Notes: a model not told the origin generated them from the sequence alone. 64,000 nt of DNA from Candidatus Sulfotelmatobacter kueseliae (GCA_900290255.1 OMOD01000121.1:37161-101160), one strand, 5' to 3'. Shown: positions 27,322 through 35,821, numbered from the stretch's first letter. Numbers and translations: made by a program.

Positions 27322-28218
27322 TCATCTCCGCAACAGCGGGCGCGTCAGGCACGTGGGCCCGCCGCCGCCGTTGATCGAGAGTTCATTGCCGGGGAAGGTG
27401 CGCACGTCAAATCCGGCGCCTCGCAGGCGATTGTTCATGCGGTGATTCTCTTCGATGGCCAGCAACCGCTTCTTCCCCAAAGCGAGTGCGTTACAGGCCA
27501 GCGTGTCACGTTCGGAGTAATCAATCTCAATCAAATGGAAGCCCCGCGCTTTGAGTAACTCCACCGTCTCCACCGCCAGCCAGGGGAGATCGACCAGCGC
27601 GGTTTGCTCGTCGAGTAGGCTGATCAGCGACATCAGGTGCAGACAGGCAGATGGTCCTCGACTGTAGGGCAGCGGTGCCGAGAGAACTTCGATACCTTTA
27701 GGAGCGAGCAGGGCGCCCATCTGCGCGATGCCTGCGGCGTTGGTGCGATAGCCATGGCCGATGAGCAGCGTTTTCGCATCGAGCCAGACCATGTCGCCGG
27801 CTTCTGCAGTGCCCGGCGCGACGATCTTCGCCAGCGTGGGGATGGCAAGCCGCAAGCAGAACGACCCGTGGTGCCGCCCCTCCGGCTCGCGGTTCGCCTT
27901 GCCGGGACGCAGCACGATCAGGCCGAAGTCAGTGGCCAACGAAGCATCGTGAGCGTAGACGGCATCGAGGGAAAGATCAGCGGCAGGAGGCAGTTCGATC
28001 ACTTCAGCGCCGGCAGCTTCCAATTCGCGGCACATCGCGTCGTGTTGGGCCTGGGCCTGGACGAAATCGGGAGCATGATGGAATCCCAGCTCTCGCCAGC
28101 GCGCCGCACGCTCCCGCTGATTCCATCCCGCGCTATGGGGTGAGCAGACGAGTACCCGATCAAGCGGGCTGACCATGGAGTGCCCGTTGAAATGAATCTC
28201 GGTGGCTGAGTGGCTCAT
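27322..28218 (-). CDS. Dimethylargininase/arginine deiminase-superfamily hydrolase
   Basis: A 298-residue guanidino-modifying enzyme fold. Landmarks are VLVCSPHSAGWN, YAHDASLATDFGLIVLRPGKANREPE split around the substrate-binding Asp and Arg, the catalytic His in CLHLMSLISL, and the nucleophile Cys in GGGGPTCLTRP. This matches the DDAH-like branch, which hydrolyses methylated arginines to citrulline, but other amidinohydrolases share the pattern. The ATG at 28218 is preferred over the upstream extension. It is 72 bp upstream of no other gene on its strand; the porin gene ends just beyond its start. Confidence 0.85.
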   Translation of the reverse strand: MSHSATEIHFNGHSMVSPLDRVLVCSPHSAGWNQRERAARWRELGFHHAPDFVQAQAQHDAMCRELEAAGAEVIELPPAADLSLDAVYAHDASLATDFGLIVLRPGKANREPEGRHHGSFCLRLAIPTLAKIVAPGTAEAGDMVWLDAKTLLIGHGYRTNAAGIAQMGALLAPKGIEVLSAPLPYSRGPSACLHLMSLISLLDEQTALVDLPWLAVETVELLKARGFHLIEIDYSERDTLACNALALGKKRLLAIEENHRMNNRLRGAGFDVRTFPGNELSINGGGGPTCLTRPLLRR

Positions 28219-28290
28219 CGCGTCCGTCCTGCGCGGTGTTGGTAAGAATCTACCGGGAGAAGGCGAACAACGCAAACGGCGGAGCTCTGG

Positions 28291-29850
28291 CTAGAACTCG
28301 ATGTGGGCGCGGAAGCCGGGCACGAGCACCGGCCCGCGGTCGCGATTGTAGCCGGGATTGTTGATGTGCTGCAGGTCCGGCGCGACATAGATGCCCCGCC
28401 AGACATGCAGCGTGTAGTAGGTCTCGACAATGTTTTCACGCCCGTAGTTCAGGGCGCCGTCGCCCAACAGAAAACCCAGTCCACCCGCAGCCAGATAGTT
28501 CTGGTGATCTTTGCAGATGGCGTTGGTGACGAAGGCTACACCGGCGCGGTCTTGCTTGCGATGCCACCAGGCGCCGTTGGCACCTACACCCTGAGCAAAA
28601 GTCTGATCGACCTCGGTGTAGGCGAAAGACTCGGTCTTGCCGTTGTCCCAGCCAAAACGGGCAAACGCGGTCAGGTAACGGGTGAGGTTTTGCTCAAAGT
28701 TGATGCCGAAGCCGTATTTGCGCGTGATGTGCCAGGGATGATCGGTGATGTTGGGCGTGGTTCCTTGCTCTTCCGCCTGAAGAATCTGGGCGCGATAGAT
28801 GCCCATGTTGGCATAGTTGGTGAAGGCGAGCAGGCGAATTACGCCCGCCTTTTTCGGGATGAAGCCGTGACGTAATTCGTACTCGAAGTTCTCGGCGTGT
28901 GCCTGCCACGGTTTCCAGACCAGATCAATGCCGTTCGCAACCTTCGGCATGAGGCTTTCGGCAAAGCGGAATCCCCAGTTGCGGTCTTCGAAGTCGGCTG
29001 TGAAACCGACGGTGTAGCCGCGGGTGTCGGCGGCATAGTCCCAGGCGCCGTTGTTGTCAATCGTCCAGTTGGCGAATTGGAAGTGGGTGTCTGAACCGAC
29101 CGAATTCACGTCAAAGAAATCGGGCAGGCTGAACTTGCCGAAGCGGATTTCGAGACGGCGGCGCGGCAGTTCTTCAAACAGAGACAACGCATTGCGCTGA
29201 TTCTCGACTTTATCGTCGCTGAGGGCGAAGACTTTGTGGATCATGCCGCGGCCGAGATAGGGAGCCTTGCTCAGCAGGGGGTTGCGCACGATGTCGAGAT
29301 CGGTGTTGCCAGCCAGGCCGAGACCGGTGCTGAGCGCGGCGCCGCCGGCTTCTTCGACGTCCACCAGGAACTCGGTCGAGTTGTTGAGACGCACGCCCGT
29401 GTAGAGTGTCATTACGCGGGAGGTTGCCTTATCGTAGTGGGGGCCGAGACTGTGCGGGCCGCTGTAAAGAGCGGGGAATTCCGGATGCGTCTGGAAGATG
29501 AAGTTGCCCTGGCCGGAAAGCCAGAAGCGCGTGTCCTTGAAATGCGGGAACATGGCTTCCGTGCTGTCGTCGGGCGGAGCAGGATCGGGAGGATCGGCCG
29601 GCGTGGGCGCGGCGCTTACGGGTGGGACACCGGCTTGCTGCGCCGCAGACGGCGACTCGGGTTGCTGCGCGAACAGAGCACTCGGCGCGAAAGCAAGAAG
29701 GAAGGCGGCGGCCAAGGCAAGAGCAGGGAACAGTCCTGCGCGGGAAGCGTCGCCGAAGCGGGTATCGTCCTGGAGGCGCACGCTTCCGCCAGCCTCTTCG
29801 GCGCGAAGGCGTCGTGTCATATTGAAAATGAAATTCAATTTCAACTTCAT
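28291..29850 (-). CDS. OprB-like carbohydrate-selective porin
   Basis: A 519-residue outer-membrane protein. A long charged N region precedes a hydrophobic signal core (LALAAAFLLAFAPSALFAQ, about residues 45-63). A Pro/Ala-rich linker follows, then a beta-barrel rich in alternating aromatic strands ending in HIEF with a terminal Phe, as outer-membrane barrels do. OprB-like porins conduct sugars, but relatives are also induced under metal limitation. A motif shared with the MntR/NRAMP region lies about 147 bp upstream (29997-30010), hinting at a metal role. Starts at 29850 (ATG after GAGGGGC) and 29820 are both possible. Confidence 0.82.
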   Translation of the reverse strand: MKLKLNFIFNMTRRLRAEEAGGSVRLQDDTRFGDASRAGLFPALALAAAFLLAFAPSALFAQQPESPSAAQQAGVPPVSAAPTPADPPDPAPPDDSTEAMFPHFKDTRFWLSGQGNFIFQTHPEFPALYSGPHSLGPHYDKATSRVMTLYTGVRLNNSTEFLVDVEEAGGAALSTGLGLAGNTDLDIVRNPLLSKAPYLGRGMIHKVFALSDDKVENQRNALSLFEELPRRRLEIRFGKFSLPDFFDVNSVGSDTHFQFANWTIDNNGAWDYAADTRGYTVGFTADFEDRNWGFRFAESLMPKVANGIDLVWKPWQAHAENFEYELRHGFIPKKAGVIRLLAFTNYANMGIYRAQILQAEEQGTTPNITDHPWHITRKYGFGINFEQNLTRYLTAFARFGWDNGKTESFAYTEVDQTFAQGVGANGAWWHRKQDRAGVAFVTNAICKDHQNYLAAGGLGFLLGDGALNYGRENIVETYYTLHVWRGIYVAPDLQHINNPGYNRDRGPVLVPGFRAHIEF

Positions 29851-29967
29851 GCCCCTCACGGTAAGCGGCTGGACGAAGCCGCTCTGTGTTCTTGGTCACA
29901 TAAGAAAGTGATGAAAGTCACGCGCCCGCTTTTCTCGTAGCCGTCCGGGATATTGCCCCCGTTGGAA

Positions 29968-30011
29968 TATGGTTAACGCTCTTACAGTCCCCACTATTAA
30001 CCATAGTTAAT
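29968..30011. promoter_or_regulatory. Candidate MntR/DtxR-like operators upstream of the porin
   Basis: ATTAAC-CATA-GTTAAT at 29996-30011 is a perfect 6+4+6 inverted repeat. A second copy of the word TTAACCATA occurs in the opposite orientation (TATGGTTAA, 29968-29976). The core equals the sites found before the DtxR-like gene and the NRAMP-like gene. The surrounding region 29860-30102 otherwise shows no gene. Confidence 0.55.
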
Positions 30012-30102
30012 ACCCGTGCCCAGTAACCTGTCAAGAGTCTTGAACCTGACTGTCCCATACGACGAGCCTACGCACAACAAGTTAAAGAAATGTTGCTGGC
30101 CG

Positions 30103-30306
30103 TCAGCAAGATTCTTCTGACGGCACCCATTGCATTTGCAGCCTCCGGCTGCCGTTGCGGTCGGTGACCGCGACCCGGCTCATGCGTAAAGATGTGCCTT
30201 CCTCTTTGCTTTCGAATTGCCCAGTCCGGGCATCTTCGTAGTGGATTGCATGCATGAGCTCGGACGTCGCCATCGCCATAGGTGCGGATAAAGTGATACA
30301 GGCCAT
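30103..30306 (-). CDS. Possible small protein with strong ribosome-binding site
   Basis: A 67-residue frame beginning MACITLSAPMAMATSEL and ending LQMQWVPSEESC. The only strong sign that it is real is AAAGGAGGG about eight bases before the ATG. Its C-terminal half (HYEDARTGQFESKEEG, LRMSRVAVTDRNGSRR) has the balanced composition of a real protein, with no recognised family. A perfect 8-bp inverted repeat (GCCGTCAG/CTGACGGC, 30099-30106 and 30117-30124) spans its stop codon. It could instead be a decayed gene. Confidence 0.42.
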   Translation of the reverse strand: MACITLSAPMAMATSELMHAIHYEDARTGQFESKEEGTSLRMSRVAVTDRNGSRRLQMQWVPSEESC

Positions 30307-30705
30307 TGCCGGTTCCCTCCTTTCCGTAAATTTGAACCAGAGGTTTTGATGTCATGCTTCGAGCTAGCGCCATAAGAAGTTCATAAAGATCGCGCGAAAA
30401 GCCACATGAGTTTCCAAGGCGGTTCGTCAACAACGCAGCGGTCGTGCGCGCCAAAACTGAAAATAGCTCTGGCCGAGGCACCTGACGCGCGCTGCAAAGC
30501 GGCACGCACCGAAACTAAGTTTTGGAGGCAGAAGAGGCAGGCGTGAGGCGATAGGGGAGGAACCAGTCTATCGGGTCACATCTACTGCTTCTACACCAGC
30601 AAGCCGGCGAATCTTTCCGCAGGCTCGCTCCCACTGCTAGTATTCCTACGTCGTGCTTGCAATCTGGCGAGGGATACCGACTTCCCCGCCGAATCTTTTA
30701 TATCA

Positions 30706-30720
30706 TACCCCCCTAGGGTA
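30706..30720. promoter_or_regulatory. Candidate operator of the CsoR/RcnR-type sensor
   Basis: TACCC-CCCTA-GGGTA, 38 bp upstream of the sensor ATG, contains a run of six C followed by TAGGGTA. CsoR/RcnR-family operators typically combine a G/C tract with flanking TA-rich inverted ends, so this is probably the autoregulatory site. The preceding TTTTATATCATA may supply a promoter. Confidence 0.6.
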
Positions 30721-30758
30721 CATGTCAAGGAAAAAATGCGGGGAATCGCAAAAAAGTC

Positions 30759-31199
30759 ATGCAGGACAAACTCCCGGAAATTTCGAATGAGAAACAGAAG
30801 CTGTTTTCCCGCATCAAACGTCTGGGCGGGCAGATCACCGCCGTGGAGCGCGCCGTCGCTGAAGGGGACGAGTGCGCCGACATTCTGATGCTGCTGGCGG
30901 CGATTCGGGGCGGCGTGAACAGCCTGATGGCGGAAATTCTGGAAGATCACATCCGCCTTCACATCACTCATCCGGATCCCGGGACCGACTCGCCCGAAGA
31001 GTTAACCGAAGATCTCATTTCACTGGTGCGGGCAGAGCCTGCCCTGAGCGAAGCCGAAGGGAGCGTCCGCGCCACAGACAAAATCAAAAAGGACAGCCCG
31101 GAGCCCCCGAGACTGTCCCTCAAACCCTCCCGGTTAGAAGGGCAACTTGATGGTTCCAGCGTACCGCGGGGATGTTGCACCGTGATTGCAGGACCATGA
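30759..31199 (+). CDS. CsoR/RcnR/FrmR-family metal-sensitive repressor with repeat-derived tail
   Basis: A 146-residue protein whose first 95 residues are the all-helical DUF156 fold: RIKRLGGQITAVERAV, ECADILMLLAAIRGGVNSLM and LEDHIRLHI. The metal fingerprint reads Cys39, His64, His68. The third position is His rather than the Cys of copper CsoR proteins, which points to an RcnR/FrmR-like specificity. After about residue 97 the sequence (PALSEAEGSVRA and beyond) is encoded by an inserted genomic repeat and is unlike the family. No exporter or aldehyde gene is adjacent; hemL follows 119 bp downstream. Confidence 0.8.
   Translation: MQDKLPEISNEKQKLFSRIKRLGGQITAVERAVAEGDECADILMLLAAIRGGVNSLMAEILEDHIRLHITHPDPGTDSPEELTEDLISLVRAEPALSEAEGSVRATDKIKKDSPEPPRLSLKPSRLEGQLDGSSVPRGCCTVIAGP
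31033..31061. repeat. Copy of a dispersed repeat inside the CsoR-like gene
   Basis: The 17-mer CAGAGCCTGCCCTGAGC at 31033-31049 is identical to 54358-54374, which lies in an intergenic hairpin. Both continue towards GCCGAAGGG. Here the repeat is read through in frame and extends the protein. Confidence 0.7.
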
Positions 31200-31318
31200 A
31201 TTTCTGGTGAATTCGCCGACCTAGGCGCTGCTATAGTAGTCGCTTGCGTCTTCATGATTTGTCGCACCTTGGCGGTCTCTCCGGTAGCAGGTGAGGCCTG
31301 AACCAGGCGGGAGGATCG

Positions 31319-32632
31319 ATGCCGTCCATCACATCGCGGAAAACCGAGCAGTCGCGCCGCTTGCAGGAGCGGGCGGCTCGCATGATTCCGGGAGGCGTGA
31401 ACTCGCCCGTGCGCGCATTTGGTTCCGTCGGAGCCGAACCGCTGTTCATTGTGCGCGGCAAAGGCTCGCACGTCTGGGACGCCGACGAGAACGAATACAT
31501 TGATTACATCGGATCGTGGGGACCGCTGATTTTGGGCCACGCCGAGCCCGGTGTGTTGGACGCCATCCTGGGCGCGGCCTGCAACGGCACGAGCTTCGGT
31601 GCCTCTACGCCTTCGGAAGCCGACCTTGCCGAACTGGTGCTGAGCGCGTTCCCCCACATGCAGAAGGTGCGCTTCGTGAGTTCGGGGACGGAAGCAACCA
31701 TGTCGGCGATCCGGCTGGCCCGGGCCTACACCAAACGCAAGTTCATCGTGAAGTTCGAGGGCTGCTATCACGGGCACGCGGATTGTCTGCTGGTCAAAGC
31801 GGGATCGGGTGTGGCGACGCTGGGGATTCCGGGCTCGGCAGGCGTCCCGGAGGAATTCACCCAGTTCACGCTGGCTCTGCCCTTTAACAATCTGGGGGCA
31901 GTGGAGCACGCCTTCCATAAGTTCAAACATGAGATCGCCTGCGTGATCGTGGAACCGGTGGTAGGCAACATGGGCTGCGTACCCGCGGCAGACGATTATT
32001 TGGTAGGGCTGCGGCTGATCACGGAACGCGAACGGTCGGTGCTGATTTTCGACGAGGTGATGACCGGGTTTCGTGTGGCCTACGGCGGCGCGCAGGAGTT
32101 GTACAACATCCTTCCGGACCTGACCACCATGGGGAAGATTATCGGCGGCGGGTTGCCGGTGGGCGCGTATGGCGGCTCCAGCGAGATCATGGATCTGGTG
32201 GCCCCGCTGGGGCCGATGTATCAGGCGGGGACACTCTCGGGCAATCCGCTGGCCATGGCGGCGGGCTGCGCCACCTTGAAGCAGTTGCGGGATCGCAAGT
32301 CGGAAATCTATCCGCGGCTCGATAAGCTGAGCGGAGAACTGGTCCATGGCGTGGCCGCAGCAGCACAGGAAGCCGGCATCAGACTTTGCCACAACCGAGT
32401 AGGGTCCATGTTCACTTGGTTCTTTACCCCGGGCCCGGTCAGGGATTGGGATTCGGCTTCGAAGTCGAATACAGACATGTTTGGACGCTTTTTTCGCGCC
32501 ATGCTTGATCACGGAGTTTATCTGCCGCCGTCGCAGTATGAAGCGGCATTCCTGGGCGCTACGCACACCGCAGAGGACGTTCAGAAGACGATCACGGCCG
32601 CGAAAGAGGCGTTCGCAGCACTACGGGCCTGA
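31319..32632 (+). CDS. hemL: Glutamate-1-semialdehyde 2,1-aminomutase
   Basis: A 437-residue PLP enzyme making 5-aminolevulinate in the C5 route to tetrapyrroles. Landmarks are [59 protein letters not shown] and the PLP-lysine segment [28 protein letters not shown] precedes the ATG. Length fits the family. It is monocistronic here; the convergent GH18 gene ends 27 bp beyond its stop. Confidence 0.97.
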   Translation: MPSITSRKTEQSRRLQERAARMIPGGVNSPVRAFGSVGAEPLFIVRGKGSHVWDADENEYIDYIGSWGPLILGHAEPGVLDAILGAACNGTSFGASTPSEADLAELVLSAFPHMQKVRFVSSGTEATMSAIRLARAYTKRKFIVKFEGCYHGHADCLLVKAGSGVATLGIPGSAGVPEEFTQFTLALPFNNLGAVEHAFHKFKHEIACVIVEPVVGNMGCVPAADDYLVGLRLITERERSVLIFDEVMTGFRVAYGGAQELYNILPDLTTMGKIIGGGLPVGAYGGSSEIMDLVAPLGPMYQAGTLSGNPLAMAAGCATLKQLRDRKSEIYPRLDKLSGELVHGVAAAAQEAGIRLCHNRVGSMFTWFFTPGPVRDWDSASKSNTDMFGRFFRAMLDHGVYLPPSQYEAAFLGATHTAEDVQKTITAAKEAFAALRA

Positions 32633-32659
32633 GGCTGTCGTGCGCGGCGCTACTAAGGC

Positions 32660-33685
32660 TCATTTGTGGGACGGCAACAGAGACCATATCTCCGGGTCTT
32701 CTGTGCCGAGAACCCACGACCAAAAACCCTGCAGCCCGCGGTCGCGCGCCAGGTTCAGACGTTCCTGAAATCCGCGCTTGTCGGTGTAGAAAACCCATTC
32801 GCGGTAATCGTCCCGGTAGAAATAAAACCATGCTGTGCGGTCAGCCGCGTCCCACTCCACGTGCGGGTGATACGCCGCCAAATATTGGTCAATGTCCTGC
32901 TGGCCGATGTATTCCGCAGTGGGGTTCGGCTTTTCGTCTTTGCCCGGGTCTCCAGCGAACCAGTGATACCCGTACAGAGGAATGCCCAGCGAGAGCTTTT
33001 CCTTGGGGACAAATTGCAAAGCGTATTCCAGGTTCTCGACGGTCCAGGGATAGCCGGCCACTGGACCGGGTGCGGTCCAGCGCGTGTTCTGGTCGTAGGT
33101 CATCAGGCAGATCAGGTCGACAGACTGAACCAGCGCCTTGAGATCGTAAGCGCCGCGCCAGTTGGCATAAAGCCAGTGGGAATAATTGCTCTTGCCGGCA
33201 GAGCCGGGAGCGTTGGGCACGGTCGCGATTGTGAGTTGCAATCTTTCCTTGTGAAGAGCCGCGGCTGTGTCGGCGACCAGGCCCGAAAGTAAATCGCGGT
33301 CGGTCCAATTCACGTTTTCGAAGTCGATCTGGAAGCCGCTGTATCCGTTTTTCTTCGATTCGCTCAGAAGCGAGGCGATGAACGCAGCTCGCGCCGCGGG
33401 GCTCGTGAAGAGTTTGTGCAAGTCGGCCTGCGCCATTAGACCTACGATCGGCATGACCGGGACGTGGCGCTCCGCTGCGGTTTTGAGCACACTGGGATTG
33501 GGCCATCCCCACACCAAACCATTGCCGTCCACCGAATACCAGGCCGGCACGAGAGTGTCGACTCGGTCCGCGTGGTCGGTGAAAGACTTCACCGAGTTTG
33601 CGCTGTCGGTCATGTAGAAAAGAGCCTTGGGCTGTGCCGCTGCCAGGATGACGCTGAAAAACAAAAACGCAATGATGCGCTTCAT
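32660..33685 (-). CDS. Secreted glycoside hydrolase family 18-like protein
   Basis: A 341-residue secreted protein with a signal peptide (MKRIIAFLFFSVILAAAQ). The TIM barrel carries the GH18 catalytic motif as GFQIDFENV, with the Glu as the acid, plus LICLMTYD and KLSLGIPLYGYHW. This sub-type, like spore YaaH/YdhD proteins, usually acts on peptidoglycan N-acetylglucosamine linkages rather than crystalline chitin. Its start lies 12 bp after the polysaccharide deacetylase stop on the same strand, so the pair probably forms an operon for cell-wall or chitin-type glycans. Confidence 0.85.
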   Translation of the reverse strand: MKRIIAFLFFSVILAAAQPKALFYMTDSANSVKSFTDHADRVDTLVPAWYSVDGNGLVWGWPNPSVLKTAAERHVPVMPIVGLMAQADLHKLFTSPAARAAFIASLLSESKKNGYSGFQIDFENVNWTDRDLLSGLVADTAAALHKERLQLTIATVPNAPGSAGKSNYSHWLYANWRGAYDLKALVQSVDLICLMTYDQNTRWTAPGPVAGYPWTVENLEYALQFVPKEKLSLGIPLYGYHWFAGDPGKDEKPNPTAEYIGQQDIDQYLAAYHPHVEWDAADRTAWFYFYRDDYREWVFYTDKRGFQERLNLARDRGLQGFWSWVLGTEDPEIWSLLPSHK

Positions 33686-33697
33686 CAGGAAAACTCC

Positions 33698-34423
33698 TCA
33701 CGCTTGTGACTCGCGTGTTCCTTCCATCATCTGCGGAATGGTGAGAAATGCGTTGCCGGCCGACTTGTAACGCGTAATCAGCGAATCGGTTGCCGCGACC
33801 GTATTGGAGCGGTCAGTGCCCATCTGCCGGTGACCGCCATCGTGGAGCAGGATGACGTCGCCCCCTCGAATCTGGCGAGCGACCCTGTGCTCGATCACGT
33901 CAGCCGAAGGCGCCTTCCAGTCGTACCCGGTGACATTCCACATGACCGGTTCGAGTCCCAGTTCTCGCGCAATGCGGAGCACGGCTGGCCGCCGGCCGCC
34001 GAAGGGCGGGCGGAACAGATTGGAGTGTTCGCCGATGGCGTCTTCGAGGGCGGCGCGGCCGTCGGAGAGTTCCTGCCGAATCGCGGCCTCGCTCATCAGG
34101 GTAAGCAGAGGATGGGTGAAGGTGTGGTTTCCGACGACATGGCCTGCTCTGGCAATCCCGAGGGCGATGTCGGGGCGCTGCTGGACAAAGCGCCCGATCA
34201 GGAAAAACGTCGCATGTACGTCGTGCCGCGCGAGGACATCGAGCAGGCGCAGCGTATGCGGATCGTTGGGGCCGTCGTCGTAAGTGAGCGCGAGTTGCTT
34301 GGTGCCGCGCGCCAGGCCGGTGAACGTGCGTCCGTACCACTGCCCGGTGGGAGCCATGGTCTGGTAGCCCGCGGCTACCGCGGCGCCTGCCGCAGCCGTT
34401 CCTGCCAGGAGCGTTCCGAGCAT
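33698..34423 (-). CDS. Polysaccharide deacetylase (NodB/CE4 family)
   Basis: A 241-residue protein with an N-terminal hydrophobic stretch (LLAGTAAAGAAVAAG), acting as a signal or anchor. CE4 motifs are TYDDGP (metal Asp), GNHTFTHP (metal His pair), RPPFGGRRP and ILLHDGG. It should remove N-acetyl groups from peptidoglycan or chitin oligomers using Zn or Co. The frame could extend 26 codons upstream, but that part reads through an AT-rich hairpin, so the ATG at 34423 is chosen. It is followed by the GH18 gene. Confidence 0.9.
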   Translation of the reverse strand: MLGTLLAGTAAAGAAVAAGYQTMAPTGQWYGRTFTGLARGTKQLALTYDDGPNDPHTLRLLDVLARHDVHATFFLIGRFVQQRPDIALGIARAGHVVGNHTFTHPLLTLMSEAAIRQELSDGRAALEDAIGEHSNLFRPPFGGRRPAVLRIARELGLEPVMWNVTGYDWKAPSADVIEHRVARQIRGGDVILLHDGGHRQMGTDRSNTVAATDSLITRYKSAGNAFLTIPQMMEGTRESQA

Positions 34424-34454
34424 GAGTGGATTGTAATTGTTGATTATTGAGTTT

Positions 34455-34511
34455 TGATTGTTGAATGAAAATCTTCCGGCGAGTGATGGGTCACTTTTCA
34501 TTCAACAATCA
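34455..34511. repeat. AT-rich hairpin with iterated TTGATTGTTGAAT words
   Basis: A perfect 17-bp stem (34455-34471 with 34495-34511, TGATTGTTGAATGAAAA) is surrounded by more TTGATTATTGA and CAATCAACAATC words. It lies between divergent genes and is strikingly AT-rich. A near-identical arm occurs at 57666-57682. Confidence 0.75.
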
Positions 34512-34612
34512 ACAATCAAAATTCAACAATGATTCTGCTGTTAACTCTTCCCTCAATTGCCACCGGGCGGCATCCGAGCTATCCTGCCACTTCCGAAGTA
34601 TCGCACGAACTC

Positions 34613-35278
34613 ATGGCTAATCTTTTCGAACTCCCCCGTTACATTGCAGTGGAAGGACCCATTCGAGTCGGCAAAAGCACGCTGGCGGGCATTTTGGCTG
34701 AGCGGCTAAACGCGCAGCGGGTGATGGAGCCGGAGCAAAACCCGTTTCTGGATGCCTTTTATCAAGGGGAACGGGGCGCGGCGTTTCAGGCGCAGTTTGC
34801 CTTTCTGGTGCGGCGATTCGAGCAGTTAGAGGCGCTCGATCTGGGGCCGCGCTCGCAGCGAATGGTGGTCGCCGACTACATTTTCGAGAAAGACAAGCTG
34901 TTTGCCTGCCTCAACCTGACCGACCAGGAACTCGACACCTACAACCGGTATTACAACCACTTCCGTGATCAACTGCCCACGCCCGACCTGGTGATTTATC
35001 TGCAGGCAACGCCGACCGTGCTGAAGAAGCGCCTGAAGAAAAAGAACGCGCCGGGCGAGCGCGCCGTGAGTGACGAGTATCTGGAGGAAGTGGTCAAGGC
35101 CTATGAACACTTCTTCTTTCACTACACGTCGTCGGATCTGCTGATCGTCAATACCTCGGACATCGATTTTGTGGATCGCAACGAGGATTTGCAGGAACTG
35201 TTGCGCAAGGTCAGCGAGCCGATCAAGGGCACGCAGTACTTCCTGCCCCTGGGCGGACAGGAAGCGGTGGGGGTGTAA
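34613..35278 (+). CDS. Deoxynucleoside kinase (dNK/deoxyadenosine-deoxyguanosine kinase-like)
   Basis: A 221-residue P-loop kinase. The Walker A region is AVEGPIRVGKSTLAGIL, followed by EQNPFLDAFY, VADYIFEKDKLFA and PDLVIYLQATPTVLKKRLKKK. This matches the deoxynucleoside kinase family of nucleoside salvage. Usual Gly in the P-loop GxIGxGK is Arg-Val here (GPIRVGKST). In many bacteria related genes sit next to folate and pantothenate genes; panB and panC lie 1-3 kb downstream. The ATG at 34613 is preferred to the upstream extension from 34529. Confidence 0.85.
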   Translation: MANLFELPRYIAVEGPIRVGKSTLAGILAERLNAQRVMEPEQNPFLDAFYQGERGAAFQAQFAFLVRRFEQLEALDLGPRSQRMVVADYIFEKDKLFACLNLTDQELDTYNRYYNHFRDQLPTPDLVIYLQATPTVLKKRLKKKNAPGERAVSDEYLEEVVKAYEHFFFHYTSSDLLIVNTSDIDFVDRNEDLQELLRKVSEPIKGTQYFLPLGGQEAVGV

Positions 35279-35389
35279 GAACGGTCGTTGGCCGGTCGTC
35301 GTTGGTCATTGGCCGAGACCCCAGGACCAAGTGGAGCTTTGCGATTGGCCGCGCTATCAACGCGTGCCTTTGGTCTGCGGCTGAAGCTG

Positions 35390-35821
35390 CTAGGACTGCC
35401 TTTCGTGCCGCGGGAGCGGATACACCGACAGCGCTTTCCCCGTCTTTGAGAACTCTGGATCGGCTGTAACCAGCCATGCGCCGCGCTCGATGGCGAGTTC
35501 AGCGGCAAAAGCGTCCGCATAGCCCAGGTTGTGTTTTTGCTTGATCGCCGCGGCACGGGTGGCGCGATCGAGGTCAACACCAATGATCACAATAGGGAGG
35601 CGGCGCAAGTTCGCCTCGGCTTCTCTCGCCTTTGACTCACCATATCGACGCCACTCTGTGTAGAAGACCTCGCCCCAGTTGATCGCCGACATCCACAGGG
35701 GAGCATCGGTGCGAGATGCATCCACGAGCATTTTCCGTACTTTTTCTGCGGCAGGCTGCCGACCCTCGAACAGGGCGATCAGAGCATTGGCATCCAGTAC
35801 GTAATGGCGAGTAGCAGCCAC
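35390..35821 (-). CDS. PIN-domain ribonuclease toxin (VapC-like)
   Basis: A 143-residue PIN domain. Acidic residues of the Mg site are visible in VLDANALIALFEG, the Glu in SAINWGEVFY, the Asp in YADAFAAELAIE, and the last in LVTADPEF. VapC toxins cut specific RNAs, often tRNA or rRNA loops, until bound by the antitoxin. It starts with GTG directly after the TAA of the upstream AbrB-type gene, so translation is coupled. The rest of the pair is intact. Confidence 0.88.
   Translation of the reverse strand: MAATRHYVLDANALIALFEGRQPAAEKVRKMLVDASRTDAPLWMSAINWGEVFYTEWRRYGESKAREAEANLRRLPIVIIGVDLDRATRAAAIKQKHNLGYADAFAAELAIERGAWLVTADPEFSKTGKALSVYPLPRHERQS

Noticed and set aside
29824..29842. Fur-box-like GAAAATGAAATTCAATTTC
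   Set aside because: It matches the 19-bp Fur consensus at 14 positions by eye, but it lies inside the porin gene if the start at 29850 is used, and its AT-rich codons (KLKLNFIF) explain it.
30068..30505. A 145-codon minus-strand frame overlapping the small gene at 30103-30306
   Set aside because: It has no ribosome site at a sensible start, and its C-terminal part is Arg/His-rich as expected of a wrong frame. The shorter frame is better supported.
30968..32566. A 532-codon minus-strand frame opposite hemL
   Set aside because: hemL is unambiguous on the plus strand, and the antisense frame has low-complexity composition.
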